From positions 105,801 through 169,800 of the forward strand of contig JAQCBT010000009.1 in the NCBI GenBank assembly GCA_027621405.1: a stretch of DNA of 64,000 bases. The letters run 5' to 3'. Below are positions 51,776 to 60,702 of the stretch, piece after piece. Origin of the DNA: Pseudomonadota bacterium (GTDB lineage Bacteria > Pseudomonadota > Gammaproteobacteria > Pseudomonadales > Pseudohongiellaceae). The number at the start of each line of letters is the position of its first letter. Position 1 is the first letter of the stretch. A program made the translations under genes and the position numbers. A model generated the notes under the pieces. That model did no database searches, was not told the origin of the DNA, and was given only the letters and a program-made list of their open reading frames with translations.

Positions 51776-52174
51776 ATGAATGACCCAAAGATATTAATCG
51801 TCGATGACGATCCAATTGTTCTCGAAACATTGTCGCTGATGCTGTCGCGACAAAATATATCGTGCGTGAAAGCCTTCAACGCCGACGCAATTCGTCGAGC
51901 TAACCTTGGCAAGTTTGACTGTATTTTGCTTGATATCTGGCTTTCTGATAGCTATGGAGAGGAGTCTCTTGAGATCCTCGCTCAGCAGTCATACCAAGGC
52001 TCAGTAGTTGTTTTGTCGGGCGCCTCAAAAGATGAGATTAACGCAGTGGCTACAAAGGGTTTAAGGTTGGGATTATCCATCATTGGGTACCTGAGAAAAC
52101 CGGTAAACAAGCTTGATCTCAGTCAGGTGCTGGCTCTCAATCCCAGATTTAAATCCCACCTGGCCAGTGCCTGA
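51776..52174 (+). CDS. Single-domain response regulator
   Basis: 132 residues, receiver only: ILIVDDDPIVLETLSLML, phospho-acceptor in FDCILLDIWLSDSYGEES, VVVLSGASKDE and YLRKPVNKLDL. A CheY-like stand-alone receiver could be a phosphate sink or an adaptor, and it is the only CheY-sized protein in the window. It is more NtrC/FixJ-like than CheY-like, so no direct switch binding is claimed. It is 53 nt after regulator 2 and 4 nt before the GAF gene. Confidence 0.85.
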   Translation: MNDPKILIVDDDPIVLETLSLMLSRQNISCVKAFNADAIRRANLGKFDCILLDIWLSDSYGEESLEILAQQSYQGSVVVLSGASKDEINAVATKGLRLGLSIIGYLRKPVNKLDLSQVLALNPRFKSHLASA

Positions 52175-52178
52175 GCAT

Positions 52179-53123
52179 ATGCCTATGACTACTGAAACCC
52201 AGCACACGAATCCTGAATCCCGCTCAGACTTCGACCAGTCGAAGAGCGGCATGGGCTCTGATCTCGTCCTCGCCCTGAATAGCAAGGGAATTATCGTCAA
52301 TGTTTGCTGCCACCATCTGGATGTACTCCTGGCAGATATAGGTTCGCTCGTTGGCGAGCATGTATCGAAATTCATACCGAAAGAGTTAACCTCCAGGCTC
52401 AACAAGATAATGCTTAAATCCGGTGATGGTGATATGTCCCAATCGTGCTTTTCATATCACGCAACCATAAACGGAGTTACTCAAGAATTCAGCTGTGAAC
52501 TAATTGGTTTTAGTTCCAACAAAGACAGTGACTACAGATGGGTCGCACTGATTAACAGGGTCAGCGAAGAAACGTATGACAGTTGGCTTTTGCGATCCAA
52601 GAACCGCCTACTTTTCGCAGTTTCCCAGGCAAGTGAAGCACTCATGTCAGATCGCGGCTTTGCTGAAGTTGTGAACGAATCGCTCTATTTCATAGGGAAC
52701 GGCATTGGCGTCGATCGTGTCTATTTCTTCGCGGCCGAACACGATGACGCCAATGAAAAGATATTCCTGAGTCAGCAATTTGAATGGTGCTCGGATTCTA
52801 CTGCATCTCAAATAGACAACCCTGAACTAAAAAAAGCTGACATTTCACTGTTCGAAGATATGTGGTCACAACTGATTCACGATCGGCCCTTCAAGGCGAT
52901 AGTTTCAAAGATGCCAGACAACTTTACTCGGGAAGTTCTGTCCGAACAGGATATAAAAGCGTTGTTGACTATACCTATATTTATAGAAGGCAAGATGTGG
53001 GGAATGCTTGGTTTTGACGATTGTCAGTATGAGCGGAATTGGTCAGGTGTGGATATTGCGGTTCTGAAGATGGTTGCCACCATGATTTCAGCAAAAGCGG
53101 GCCGAGAGAAGATCCAATTTTAG
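52179..53123 (+). CDS. GAF-domain sensor protein without output domain
   Basis: About 314 residues from the ATG at 52179, 4 nt after the lone receiver's stop; the frame runs back to 52113 but overlaps that gene. A PAS-like N-terminal segment (residues 28-125: DLVLALNSKGIIVNVCCHHL) precedes a GAF domain (about 145-310: GFAEVVNESLYFIGNGIGVD, RVYFFAAEH, LLTIPIFIEGKMWGMLGFDD, VDIAVLKMVATMISA). No kinase, GGDEF or DNA-binding part follows, so it probably acts by protein contact with the relay. The ligand is unknown. Confidence 0.75.
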   Translation: MPMTTETQHTNPESRSDFDQSKSGMGSDLVLALNSKGIIVNVCCHHLDVLLADIGSLVGEHVSKFIPKELTSRLNKIMLKSGDGDMSQSCFSYHATINGVTQEFSCELIGFSSNKDSDYRWVALINRVSEETYDSWLLRSKNRLLFAVSQASEALMSDRGFAEVVNESLYFIGNGIGVDRVYFFAAEHDDANEKIFLSQQFEWCSDSTASQIDNPELKKADISLFEDMWSQLIHDRPFKAIVSKMPDNFTREVLSEQDIKALLTIPIFIEGKMWGMLGFDDCQYERNWSGVDIAVLKMVATMISAKAGREKIQF

Positions 53124-53247
53124 GAGCGTCGTGAAGTATCGGAGCTTCGAAATGCTTAGAGTGTAGCTGCTATGGGCAAGCCTGAATTCCAATCGACACT
53201 AAGCTTAGCTGAGAAACCAAGATCCTCACCAACGCCTGGAGACTTCT

Positions 53248-54147
53248 CTACAGGCCTGAAGCGTGGTCACCAAGTGCGAAATTAAGGATCTTGTAGCAAA
53301 GCTTCGCTGCAAGGAAGTCACAAGAATGCAGCTCTTCGCGAGGCGCCAGTTCGACGACATCGGCGCCGACGATATTGGAAATCTTTGATGCCGCACGAAT
53401 GATATCCATGGCCTCTTCCCAATAGACGCCCCCCGGTTCGGGGGTGCCGGTGGCGGCCATGATGCTGCTGTCGAAGCCGTCTAGATCAAAGGTCAGGTAT
53501 ACCGGCCGGCCACGCAAGGGCTCCACGATGGCCTGGGTATCCCACTGCTGCCGGTCCTTGGCCCAGTGTATATGGATGCGATGGCGATTCGCTTCCAGGA
53601 ACGGAATCTCACCTGCCGATATGTTGCGAATGCCTATGGATACCAGGGTATCGATGGGATGGTCCATGACCCGGCGCAGTGCCGCAGCGTGTGAATAGTG
53701 TTCGCCGTCATAGCCATCACGCAGGTCGGCATGGGCATCGAAATGCAGGATGGCCAGATCCGGATAACGGTCTACGAAAGGGCGAATCGACCCCGCGGTG
53801 AGGCTGTGCTCACCGCCCAGGATCAATGGAAACTTGTTGCGTTGTAACAGGGCTTCGGTGGTACTGGCCAATTGCTCCAGCGCAGTGGGAATGTCTTTGG
53901 GTATGTCCGGGAAGTCCAGGGTGGCCACACCGTAGTCGCGATAGACCTCGCGCCAGAACTCCTCGTCGAACAGCTCTACCTGATGAGAAGCCTCGACGAT
54001 CGCCTCTGGACCCTTCGCGGTACCTCCACCATAGCTCACCGACTTTTCCAGACCGAAGGGCACGATGACTGCGCGTGCCTCATCTATCGAGACAGTATCG
54101 TCTTTCTCCAGACCGAGGAACCCGGCCTGGCTTTCGAGGTAATTCAT
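53248..54147 (-). CDS. speB: Agmatinase/arginase-family ureohydrolase (SpeB-like)
   Basis: 299 residues from the ATG at 54147, 1 nt after the upstream stop. The binuclear manganese motifs are complete: LGGEHSLTAG, HFDAHADLRD and TFDLDGFDSS. The family hydrolyses agmatine or a related guanidino compound to putrescine plus urea. It is the last gene of a three-gene polyamine operon (ODC-like, DHS-like, SpeB-like). Since ODC makes putrescine directly, the true guanidino substrate could differ. Confidence 0.85.
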   Translation of the reverse strand: MNYLESQAGFLGLEKDDTVSIDEARAVIVPFGLEKSVSYGGGTAKGPEAIVEASHQVELFDEEFWREVYRDYGVATLDFPDIPKDIPTALEQLASTTEALLQRNKFPLILGGEHSLTAGSIRPFVDRYPDLAILHFDAHADLRDGYDGEHYSHAAALRRVMDHPIDTLVSIGIRNISAGEIPFLEANRHRIHIHWAKDRQQWDTQAIVEPLRGRPVYLTFDLDGFDSSIMAATGTPEPGGVYWEEAMDIIRAASKISNIVGADVVELAPREELHSCDFLAAKLCYKILNFALGDHASGL

Positions 54148-54148
54148 C

Positions 54149-55195
54149 TCAGGCAAACAACTTGCTGAATGCGCGTCGATTGCGGTTTTTCCAGTGACCC
54201 CGATGCCAGGCGTCACTGGCCAGCAGCGGTAGCACGCTGGATGCTTCGGCGTAGACCATCTGTTCCCTGGCGATATCGACTTTGCCCCAGGAGCAGGCTT
54301 CTTTCAGGGTGGAACTGGAGCAGGCGCCGTCACGGGAATCCGCCACGGTGATCTGTACGGCATATTTATGCATCTCCACTTCCTTACCCAGGATCTCGGC
54401 ACACACCACAGTGTCCTGAGTGAAGTTCTTGGGAACCCCGCCGCCGATCATCATCAACCCGGTGGTGCCAGCTTCGATCTTGACCTGGGTCAGCTCCCGG
54501 AAATCCTTGATCGAGTCCAGGGTCATGTGGGATTCGGGCGAACGCTCCTGATGCAGCACCAGGCCGAAACCAGCGCTGGAATCAGTGAAGGCCGGACAGA
54601 AAATTGGTACATCATGCCGATACGCGGTTTCTATCAGGCTATCATGCTTCACGGCATTATCTACACACCAGCGGCCCATCTCGCGAATGAACTCGCGGGA
54701 TGAATAGGGTCGCGCCTCGAGGGAGTCGGCGATTTCAGCGATGGCATGATCACAGGCCTGCAGCTGTTCCTCGTCGATCAGGGTGTCATAGATACGATCG
54801 ATATAGAGATCTCGCAGATCACGGTCGTCCATATCGGGGCTGCCGTGGTAGTGCTTGAAGCCCAGCGCCTCGAAAAAATCCATGTCCACGATCGTGGCAC
54901 CGGTGGCGACCACGGCGTCCACCATGTTGTACTCGATCAGGTCACGGTAGAGCTGCATGCAGCCACCCGCAGAGGTGGAACCGGCAATCGTCAGAATGAT
55001 GCTGCAGGATTGGTTCGCGAGCATCTCATTGAAGATATCAGTAGCGCGCGCCAGGTCTCGCGAGGTGAATGACATCTTGTCCATTGCCTCGATAATGGGC
55101 CGCGCATCGAAGGAAGTGATATCGATGTGTTCAACTACTTTCTGCAGCAAGTCTTGTTTGCGGTCTGCTTGCGGTTTCACTTGTACCTGGCTCAT
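54149..55195 (-). CDS. Deoxyhypusine-synthase-like protein (probable polyamine synthase)
   Basis: 348 residues from the ATG at 55195, sharing one base with the ODC stop (TGATG). It follows the DHS fold, with the NAD site (ATGATIVDMDFFEALG) and the catalytic lysine Lys305 in LKEACSWGKVD, matching the human enzyme intermediate. Bacteria lack hypusine on EF-P, so bacterial homologues of this kind are thought to transfer aminobutyl groups in polyamine synthesis, for example to homospermidine. Its position between ODC-like and SpeB-like genes supports that. It is not known to me whether the product here is spermidine-like or homospermidine. Confidence 0.85.
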   Translation of the reverse strand: MSQVQVKPQADRKQDLLQKVVEHIDITSFDARPIIEAMDKMSFTSRDLARATDIFNEMLANQSCSIILTIAGSTSAGGCMQLYRDLIEYNMVDAVVATGATIVDMDFFEALGFKHYHGSPDMDDRDLRDLYIDRIYDTLIDEEQLQACDHAIAEIADSLEARPYSSREFIREMGRWCVDNAVKHDSLIETAYRHDVPIFCPAFTDSSAGFGLVLHQERSPESHMTLDSIKDFRELTQVKIEAGTTGLMMIGGGVPKNFTQDTVVCAEILGKEVEMHKYAVQITVADSRDGACSSSTLKEACSWGKVDIAREQMVYAEASSVLPLLASDAWHRGHWKNRNRRAFSKLFA

Positions 55196-56415
55196 CAGCT
55201 TTCTCCCGGTAACTGGTCTTGATCCCATTGTTGCAGGGTTGAATTGGCAGCAACCAACTCCTCTGTTCTGGCGATGCCGTACATTGACAGCAGCGGGCCA
55301 TCTTCCACTTCCACCAGATCTTTCTGGTAGAAGCCATTAAATTCGGTACGTAACTGCATGCTGTAGGCACCCAGGCCACCGATTTCGATGTAATCGCCTT
55401 CATCGATGTTGGCAGGTAACAGGAATGGCCCGGGCATGTAGTCGGCGCTATCGCAGGTTGGCCCGAAGAAACTGAATTCCTGCAGATTGCCTGACAGTTG
55501 CGCTGGCGACTTCAACACCTGGGTCGGATAAATAAATTGCGGCTGGCCGGCATCGAACAGACCGCCGAAGACGCCGTCATTGATATACAATGCATTACCC
55601 TTGCGCAGTTCCACCCTCACTACCAGGGAAGCTGCTTCGGCGACCAGCGCCCGGCCCGGCTCACACCATAGTTCGCAGGTTTCGCTGACCGGCATGGTCT
55701 CGAATACGGCATTGATCGCATCCACGAAATCTGCCAGCGGCGGTGGGCTGGAGTGCGGGTAGATAGATGGGAAGCCACCGCCGACATCGAGAATGTCGAT
55801 GATCACACCGGAGCGACGAATCTGGTTGGCTACCTCTTCCATGGCCTCGACATAGGCCTTGGGGCGCATGAGCTGGGAACCGGCGTGGAAACAGATACCC
55901 AACTCGTCGGCGGCCTGGCGAGCACGGAGCAGCAAGCGTGAAGCCGGGTCACCACTGATGCCGAACTTGCCAGCAAGACTCATGCAGGAATGGCGATTGG
56001 AAACCTTCAGGCGCACAAACAGGTTGAGATCTCGTGCACCCTGGGTCTCTTCCAGTATCTTGTCCAGTTCGGCTTCGCAATCCAGTGAGAAATCCCGAAT
56101 ACCAAATTCAAAGTAGGCGCGACGTATGCTCAGCCGACTCTTCACCGGGTGCATGAATGACATGCGCGCACCGGGAACCTGCCGAGCCACATCCTCGATC
56201 TCCGCGATAGACGCGACATCGAAATGCCTGAGACCGGCGGCTGCTACGGTTGGTACAAAATAGGGATTGGTCTTGACCGCAAAGAGGGTACGACCGGGGA
56301 AATTATCGATAAACCAGCGAGTAGCAGTCTTTACTGCTGCAGGTCGGAGACAATATACGGGGAATTCTGGCTGCGTGGCGCACGCCATTGCGTAGGTCGA
56401 ACGGAATTGTGGCAT
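55195..56415 (-). CDS. Type III fold ornithine/lysine decarboxylase
   Basis: 406 residues, alanine-racemase-fold decarboxylase. It has the PLP lysine Lys48 in LFAVKTNPYF, His177 in CFHAGSQL, the phosphate loop DVGGGFPS (210-216), CEPGRALVAE, and Cys321 in GPTCDSADY, the active-site Cys from the partner subunit. It makes putrescine (or cadaverine) from ornithine (or lysine). It is the first gene of the polyamine operon and not of the biosynthetic SpeC/AdiA fold-I type. Confidence 0.9.
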   Translation of the reverse strand: MPQFRSTYAMACATQPEFPVYCLRPAAVKTATRWFIDNFPGRTLFAVKTNPYFVPTVAAAGLRHFDVASIAEIEDVARQVPGARMSFMHPVKSRLSIRRAYFEFGIRDFSLDCEAELDKILEETQGARDLNLFVRLKVSNRHSCMSLAGKFGISGDPASRLLLRARQAADELGICFHAGSQLMRPKAYVEAMEEVANQIRRSGVIIDILDVGGGFPSIYPHSSPPPLADFVDAINAVFETMPVSETCELWCEPGRALVAEAASLVVRVELRKGNALYINDGVFGGLFDAGQPQFIYPTQVLKSPAQLSGNLQEFSFFGPTCDSADYMPGPFLLPANIDEGDYIEIGGLGAYSMQLRTEFNGFYQKDLVEVEDGPLLSMYGIARTEELVAANSTLQQWDQDQLPGES

Positions 56416-56760
56416 CTCATAAAACCCCCTCTACGCAGTAGTTGAACATTCGAAGCCAGCTCTGTCGGGGTCTGACGAGCGGTGAGCCAGCACATAAAGC
56501 GGCGCAGATTACTCTTAAACCAGGGTCTTGTAAAGCAACTTTTTCGACCCCATCAAAACCACCGGAAGGCTAGTAATTCGGGGCTTTGAAGGAGTTCCGA
56601 AAGCCCACAGACCGATGGCTTCCTGCTGGTACGCCAATCGGGCACAGATATCTGCAGATGGTGGACTCAGGGCGGCCTGGAGTCGTTGATTTTCCGGTGT
56701 GGCGCTAGGCTATTGGTGTCCTTGGCAAGATGACTGGTTCGACCCGGACGGCTATTTTTC
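56416..56760. other. Intergenic stretch upstream of the ODC-like gene
   Basis: 345 nt between the ODC-like start and the end of rlmI. I see no convincing open frame, RNA gene or long inverted repeat. It should contain the minus-strand promoter of the polyamine operon, but no strong -35/-10 pair stands out. Confidence 0.4.
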
Positions 56761-57945
56761 CTAGTCGATCAGGGAGACCAGCCCTTTGAGGTACTGGCTC
56801 TCGGGGAAATTCAGGGCCACCGGGTGATCTGCCGGCTGATGCAGGTAGCGAATAATGCTGCCACTGCGTCCGGCATCCAGCAGGGCATCGGCGGTTATCT
56901 TCTGGAACAGATTGAGATCGATGGCTCCAGAACAGGAGAAGTTAACCAGCAGGCCACCAGGTGCTATCAGCCTGGCTGCCTGCAGGGCAAGGTCCTTGTA
57001 GGCTCGGGCAGCCTTCATGACCTGACTCTTGTTCTCGGCGAACTTGGGAGGATCCAGAACAATCACGTCGAAGCATCGTTCCTCACGCTGGTAGTTCCTG
57101 AGTACATCGAACACACTTCCCTCCACACTACTGTGCCGAGAGGGGTCTAAAGAGTTGCGTCGCACATGGTCCGTTGCCATGGCCAGCGCTGGTGCCGAGA
57201 CGTCCACGCTGGTGACCTCAGCGGCGCCAGCGGCCAGGGCTGTGAGACTAAAGCCGCCCGTGTAGGCGAAGCAGTTCAGCACCGTTTTTCCCCCGCACAA
57301 AGCACCAACCTGCCGCTGATTCTCCACCTGGTCCAGATACAAACCAGTCTTGTGGCCTTCCAGGAGGTTCGCCATCAGGATCAAACCGCCCTGCTCCACC
57401 TCGACCAGAGACGGCGGTGGTTCACCAGCCAGGGATCCGCACAGCGGTCGCAGGCCCTCTTTCTCCCTGACCGCGGAATCGGAACGCTCGTATACGTTGC
57501 GACAACCGGTTTCGCTCATTAGGGCTTTAACCAGGCTCTCCTTGTGTCGTTCGACTCCGGCAAACAGAAACTGGCACACCAGGAAGTCGTTGTAGCGATC
57601 AACTACGAGACCAGGCAACCCGTCGGCTTCACCATAGATTAAGCGATAGGCAGTGCGCTGACCTTGGGTAAACACCTGTTGTCGCCGGGCTACGGCAGCA
57701 GCAACCAGATGCCGCTGATAGTCAGCATCAAAGTCGACATCATCGAAGGCATACATCCGCACCCGGATCTGGGAATGGGGGGAATAGCCGCCGATGCCCA
57801 GAAACTCGCCCTTATCACTGTTAACACGAACGCTTGCACCCGATTGAGGAGAGCCTTGGACCCGGGCAATGGCTCCGGAAAATATCCAGGGATGTCGGCG
57901 GCGCAGCGAGGCATCGCGACCGGATTTGAGGGTTATGGTGTCCAT
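56761..57945 (-). CDS. rlmI: RlmI, 23S rRNA m5C methyltransferase
   Basis: 394 residues from the ATG at 57945; an upstream in-frame ATG (57999) would add 18 residues of weak similarity. An N-terminal PUA domain (LKSGRDASLRRRHPWIFSGA) precedes a Rossmann methyltransferase: VLNCFAYTGGFSLTALAAGA (SAM loop), VTSVDVSAPAL, and the catalytic region VIVLDPPKFAENKSQV with LVNFSCSGAI. It methylates C1962 of 23S rRNA in E. coli. It stands alone, separated from neighbours by over 200 nt. Confidence 0.92.
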   Translation of the reverse strand: MDTITLKSGRDASLRRRHPWIFSGAIARVQGSPQSGASVRVNSDKGEFLGIGGYSPHSQIRVRMYAFDDVDFDADYQRHLVAAAVARRQQVFTQGQRTAYRLIYGEADGLPGLVVDRYNDFLVCQFLFAGVERHKESLVKALMSETGCRNVYERSDSAVREKEGLRPLCGSLAGEPPPSLVEVEQGGLILMANLLEGHKTGLYLDQVENQRQVGALCGGKTVLNCFAYTGGFSLTALAAGAAEVTSVDVSAPALAMATDHVRRNSLDPSRHSSVEGSVFDVLRNYQREERCFDVIVLDPPKFAENKSQVMKAARAYKDLALQAARLIAPGGLLVNFSCSGAIDLNLFQKITADALLDAGRSGSIIRYLHQPADHPVALNFPESQYLKGLVSLID

Positions 57946-58147
57946 GGAATTGATCAACGCTTTCCCAGCCTGAATTCGTTCGACTGCGCTTGCACACAAT
58001 CACGGTTTGATGTGGTCGGGGCGCATTATAGCTGCAATCGACAGCTCAGACTAAGAGAGGCATTGATAGCCCAAAAAATCGCGATTCCATCTACTTGGGA
58101 CAGGCTACAAAGCTATCAACTCTCCCAAGCGTAATTCTCGAACAAAT

Positions 58148-58191
58148 GGGCCAGAGTAAAAAATACAGTACTGTACTTTCACTCTGACTCC
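58148..58191. repeat. Palindromic intergenic repeat, copy 1
   Basis: Imperfect inverted repeat with a TACAGTACTGTA core flanked by AGAGTAAAAAA and TTTCACTCT, bounded by GGGCC/GGAGTC-like ends. It lies between rlmI and the small secreted gene. It resembles the palindrome at 58729-58774 on the other side of that gene (GTAAAAA ... TGTA ... TTTTTAC). Confidence 0.55.
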
Positions 58192-58232
58192 ATTTCTTAT
58201 GAGTCTAATGCACTATTGAACAGCCAGTGAAA

Positions 58233-58607
58233 TCAGGATCCGGGGAACATGATGCCAAATTCAGCATCGGTTCCGGCGACGACCTCGATTTGAACGCCCT
58301 GCACATCACCATTGCTCCGGGTCGCCTGAACATTATAGCGACCAGCCGGAAGATTCAGGATCAACCAGGGACCGGTGGTGGTTGTATCAACGACTTCTCG
58401 ATCATCGCTATCAGTGATGCGAACAGTAATATCCGAAAGGTAGTTACCAGCACTGACAAAGAAAACCAGGCGAGTACCCGTAGTGGGCGCCTCTGCTCGC
58501 TCTTCCTCGCTGATACCACCGGTCCAAATCACGGGATTCTGCGCCATTAGCGGTGCCGACATCAGGCCGGCAATAGCCATCATCAGTATCTTGCTGCGAA
58601 TAGACAT
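58233..58607 (-). CDS. Small secreted protein of unknown function
   Basis: 124 residues. It has a signal peptide (ILMMAIAGLMSAPLMAQ) followed by an Ig-like or carboxypeptidase-regulatory-type beta domain (LSDITVRITDSDDREVVDTT, TGPWLILNLPAGRYNVQATR). The LPAGRYxVxA stretch is typical of such beta-sandwich modules on secreted proteins. The binding partner is unknown. It has a good ribosome site (AGGGAGG) and is flanked on both sides by similar palindromes. Confidence 0.7.
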   Translation of the reverse strand: MSIRSKILMMAIAGLMSAPLMAQNPVIWTGGISEEERAEAPTTGTRLVFFVSAGNYLSDITVRITDSDDREVVDTTTTGPWLILNLPAGRYNVQATRSNGDVQGVQIEVVAGTDAEFGIMFPGS

Positions 58608-58728
58608 ATCTTCCCTCCTTTTTCGTCGATAACGCCGAATATAGCGGTTAAACGTTATCAGGAGGCCAGACTCCCAGTTTGACCTACGTCAATCTGGATG
58701 CAGTTGCTTGGAAACACGCAAAAATAAA

Positions 58729-58774
58729 GGGGGCGGGGTAAAAATGCAGCAATGTATTTTTACCCTGCCCCCCC
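58729..58774. repeat. Palindromic intergenic repeat, copy 2, possible terminator
   Basis: GGGGGCGGGGTAAAAAT, then a short centre GCAGCAATGT, then ATTTTTACCCTGCCCCC, with one mismatch in the stem; a long C-run follows on the plus strand. It can form a very stable hairpin between the esterase and the small secreted gene. The TAAAAA...TTTTTA core relates it to the element at 58148-58191. Confidence 0.6.
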
Positions 58775-58830
58775 TTTCTTAAGCTACTAAACTATTAGTG
58801 GCCCCTACCCTTCTTACTATAGCCCGGGAC

Positions 58831-60363
58831 TTAGTTCGTCGCGCTCGCACGCCGGGCGATACTGTCCAGTACGTCAATGTAGTGTACTTTTGTACCAAAG
58901 CCACAGTGGCCATGGTTCGGTATCCAATTGAACTCAACCACCGCACCGGGCGCTTCCATCTCACTAAATGCCTGTTCCAGGTTGCGCAGGCCGTTGTTGA
59001 GATAGTAGTTATCCATATCACCCATCCAGAAATGCAGCTTGCCGTTCAGGCTGGGCCCGATTTTCGACCAGTTTTCACGCACGTAGTATTCAAGATCCCA
59101 TGAGGCCCAACCGGCAGCCGCCTCTGGATCGATCTCGCCGCTTTCCTGATCCCAGATAGGGATGGGGTTGCCGTTCTCGTCCGGCTGACCGTAGACGGCA
59201 TTCCAGGCACCCCATTGCATACCGGAAGTAACAAAGCTATCGCCACGACCGATGGCCGCTTCCATCCGCACTTCATCGGCAATGCTGAAGCGGGGGTCGC
59301 CATCGTCATCGCGGGAACTGGGGCGCATCATGCCTGTTGGACTCATGAAGCCATTACTGTCGTTATAGATATCCACCAGCTGAAAGGCGCGAAAGCTCGG
59401 AGAGTCAGGACTCAATGACCAGGCGCCATTGAAGTAGTCGGGATAGAGAATTTGCAGCGCCATAGATACCCAGCCGCCGGTTGAACATCCGGTGACAAAC
59501 CGATTGGAGGATTGATCCGCAATGGGAAAGTTTTCTGCCAGATAGGGGAACAATTCTGTGAAATTCGCATCTGCATAAGGACCGCTTACTGCGCTGTTCA
59601 CCTGGTAAGAATCGCCAAAAGGCGATTCACCATCGAGAAACACCATTACAGCCTGGGTGCTGTTTCTGCTTTCCCAGTATTCAAGGAATTCCTCGTTCTG
59701 CAACAGACTGCTTGCCCGTGTATAGCGGCCGTTCATTCCAGCCACATGGTACAGAACCGGATAGCGTCTATCCGACCCTTCGCTGTAGCTGCTGGGCAGC
59801 AACACGGAGGCCCGGAGAAACACATCCGTTCCGTAGAACTCAGACAGCAAATCTGAGCGTATCTTTACAAATTTCAGCAGGGCCGTGTCTTCCGGCAAGG
59901 TCTCTGCAGGGATTTGCTGATCGAGTTCCAGCTCAAGTTCAGAATCTGAACTATCGATAAGCACCGGGGTCACAGCGGAATAAAATGCACCAGGAGAGTT
60001 CACTTCCGAGAGAATGGCATCAGTATCGTACAGAGCCTGCACATACCACTGACCCTCTTCCAGTTCATTGACCCCATCAAATGGATAGCCAGCACTGGGT
60101 ACGAAATCGATAGCCGAGCCATCCCACTCGTCTACATCGAGGGCGAAGAAAGGCGTAGCTCTCGCTGGCACAACGTCATCCCCGATCGCCAGGCGCGGTT
60201 CTTCTTCGTTACTGCGTGAGAAAACCACATACAGCCTGCCATTGAGCCTCTCTGCGCTATCGGACAACCCGACCCGTATCGAATCGATACCTGCAAATGA
60301 CATGCTGGGGATGAGAAAACCAAGTACGGTAAGGAGGGCCTTCAAGAGACAACTATTTTTCAT
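58831..60363 (-). CDS. Secreted esterase, alpha/beta hydrolase (esterase D/PF00756 type)
   Basis: 510 residues. It has a signal peptide (LLTVLGFLIPSMSFAG), an N-terminal beta domain (about 25-150: RVGLSDSAERLNGRLYVVFS) and a C-terminal esterase domain. The nucleophile elbow is GCSTGGW with Ser294, following FFL-type strand YPVLYHVAGMNG. A late HGHCGFGT provides the likely catalytic His. Family members act on ester-linked substrates such as feruloyl or acetyl esters; the substrate here cannot be read from the sequence. Confidence 0.82.
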   Translation of the reverse strand: MKNSCLLKALLTVLGFLIPSMSFAGIDSIRVGLSDSAERLNGRLYVVFSRSNEEEPRLAIGDDVVPARATPFFALDVDEWDGSAIDFVPSAGYPFDGVNELEEGQWYVQALYDTDAILSEVNSPGAFYSAVTPVLIDSSDSELELELDQQIPAETLPEDTALLKFVKIRSDLLSEFYGTDVFLRASVLLPSSYSEGSDRRYPVLYHVAGMNGRYTRASSLLQNEEFLEYWESRNSTQAVMVFLDGESPFGDSYQVNSAVSGPYADANFTELFPYLAENFPIADQSSNRFVTGCSTGGWVSMALQILYPDYFNGAWSLSPDSPSFRAFQLVDIYNDSNGFMSPTGMMRPSSRDDDGDPRFSIADEVRMEAAIGRGDSFVTSGMQWGAWNAVYGQPDENGNPIPIWDQESGEIDPEAAAGWASWDLEYYVRENWSKIGPSLNGKLHFWMGDMDNYYLNNGLRNLEQAFSEMEAPGAVVEFNWIPNHGHCGFGTKVHYIDVLDSIARRASATN

Positions 60364-60702
60364 GGTGACCTGCTAGTGTTCATCAATTGTCGGTATGGAG
60401 CATGAACTATTCCCTGCCCATTACTTTTTTGATGCACTATTCAGGCCAATTCCCAGTGGAAGGGAACTTGGGATTCAAAAAGATTAGTTGGTGGTGGATT
60501 GTAGAGAAGGGATCGGGGGACGATCATGGGGTAGAAACTTTGGGGAGAGTCACCTCCTGACAACTCAAGGCCTGCTCACCAAGTTGTTAGTGTTCAGAGC
60601 GACCCCACGTGGATCCTGAATTCCGCATCGACTCATCAAGTTAAAGACAACGGATCTATCCAGCCTCGCTTCATTACTATTTGACCAGTGAACCTGATTC
60701 CT
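60364..60702. other. Intergenic stretch between rlmKL and the esterase
   Basis: 339 nt. No open frame, RNA gene or strong hairpin is evident. It should hold the minus-strand promoter of the esterase, but none is clear to me. Confidence 0.4.

Noticed and set aside
51776..52174. Lone receiver as a CheY motor-binding protein
   Set aside because: The sequence resembles NtrC/FixJ-type receivers more than CheY, and no che genes are nearby; left as single-domain receiver only.
60270..60296. CGTATCGAATCGATACC as a further decamer site
   Set aside because: It lies inside the esterase coding sequence, is an inverted rather than a direct pair, and lacks the 10-bp tandem spacing.
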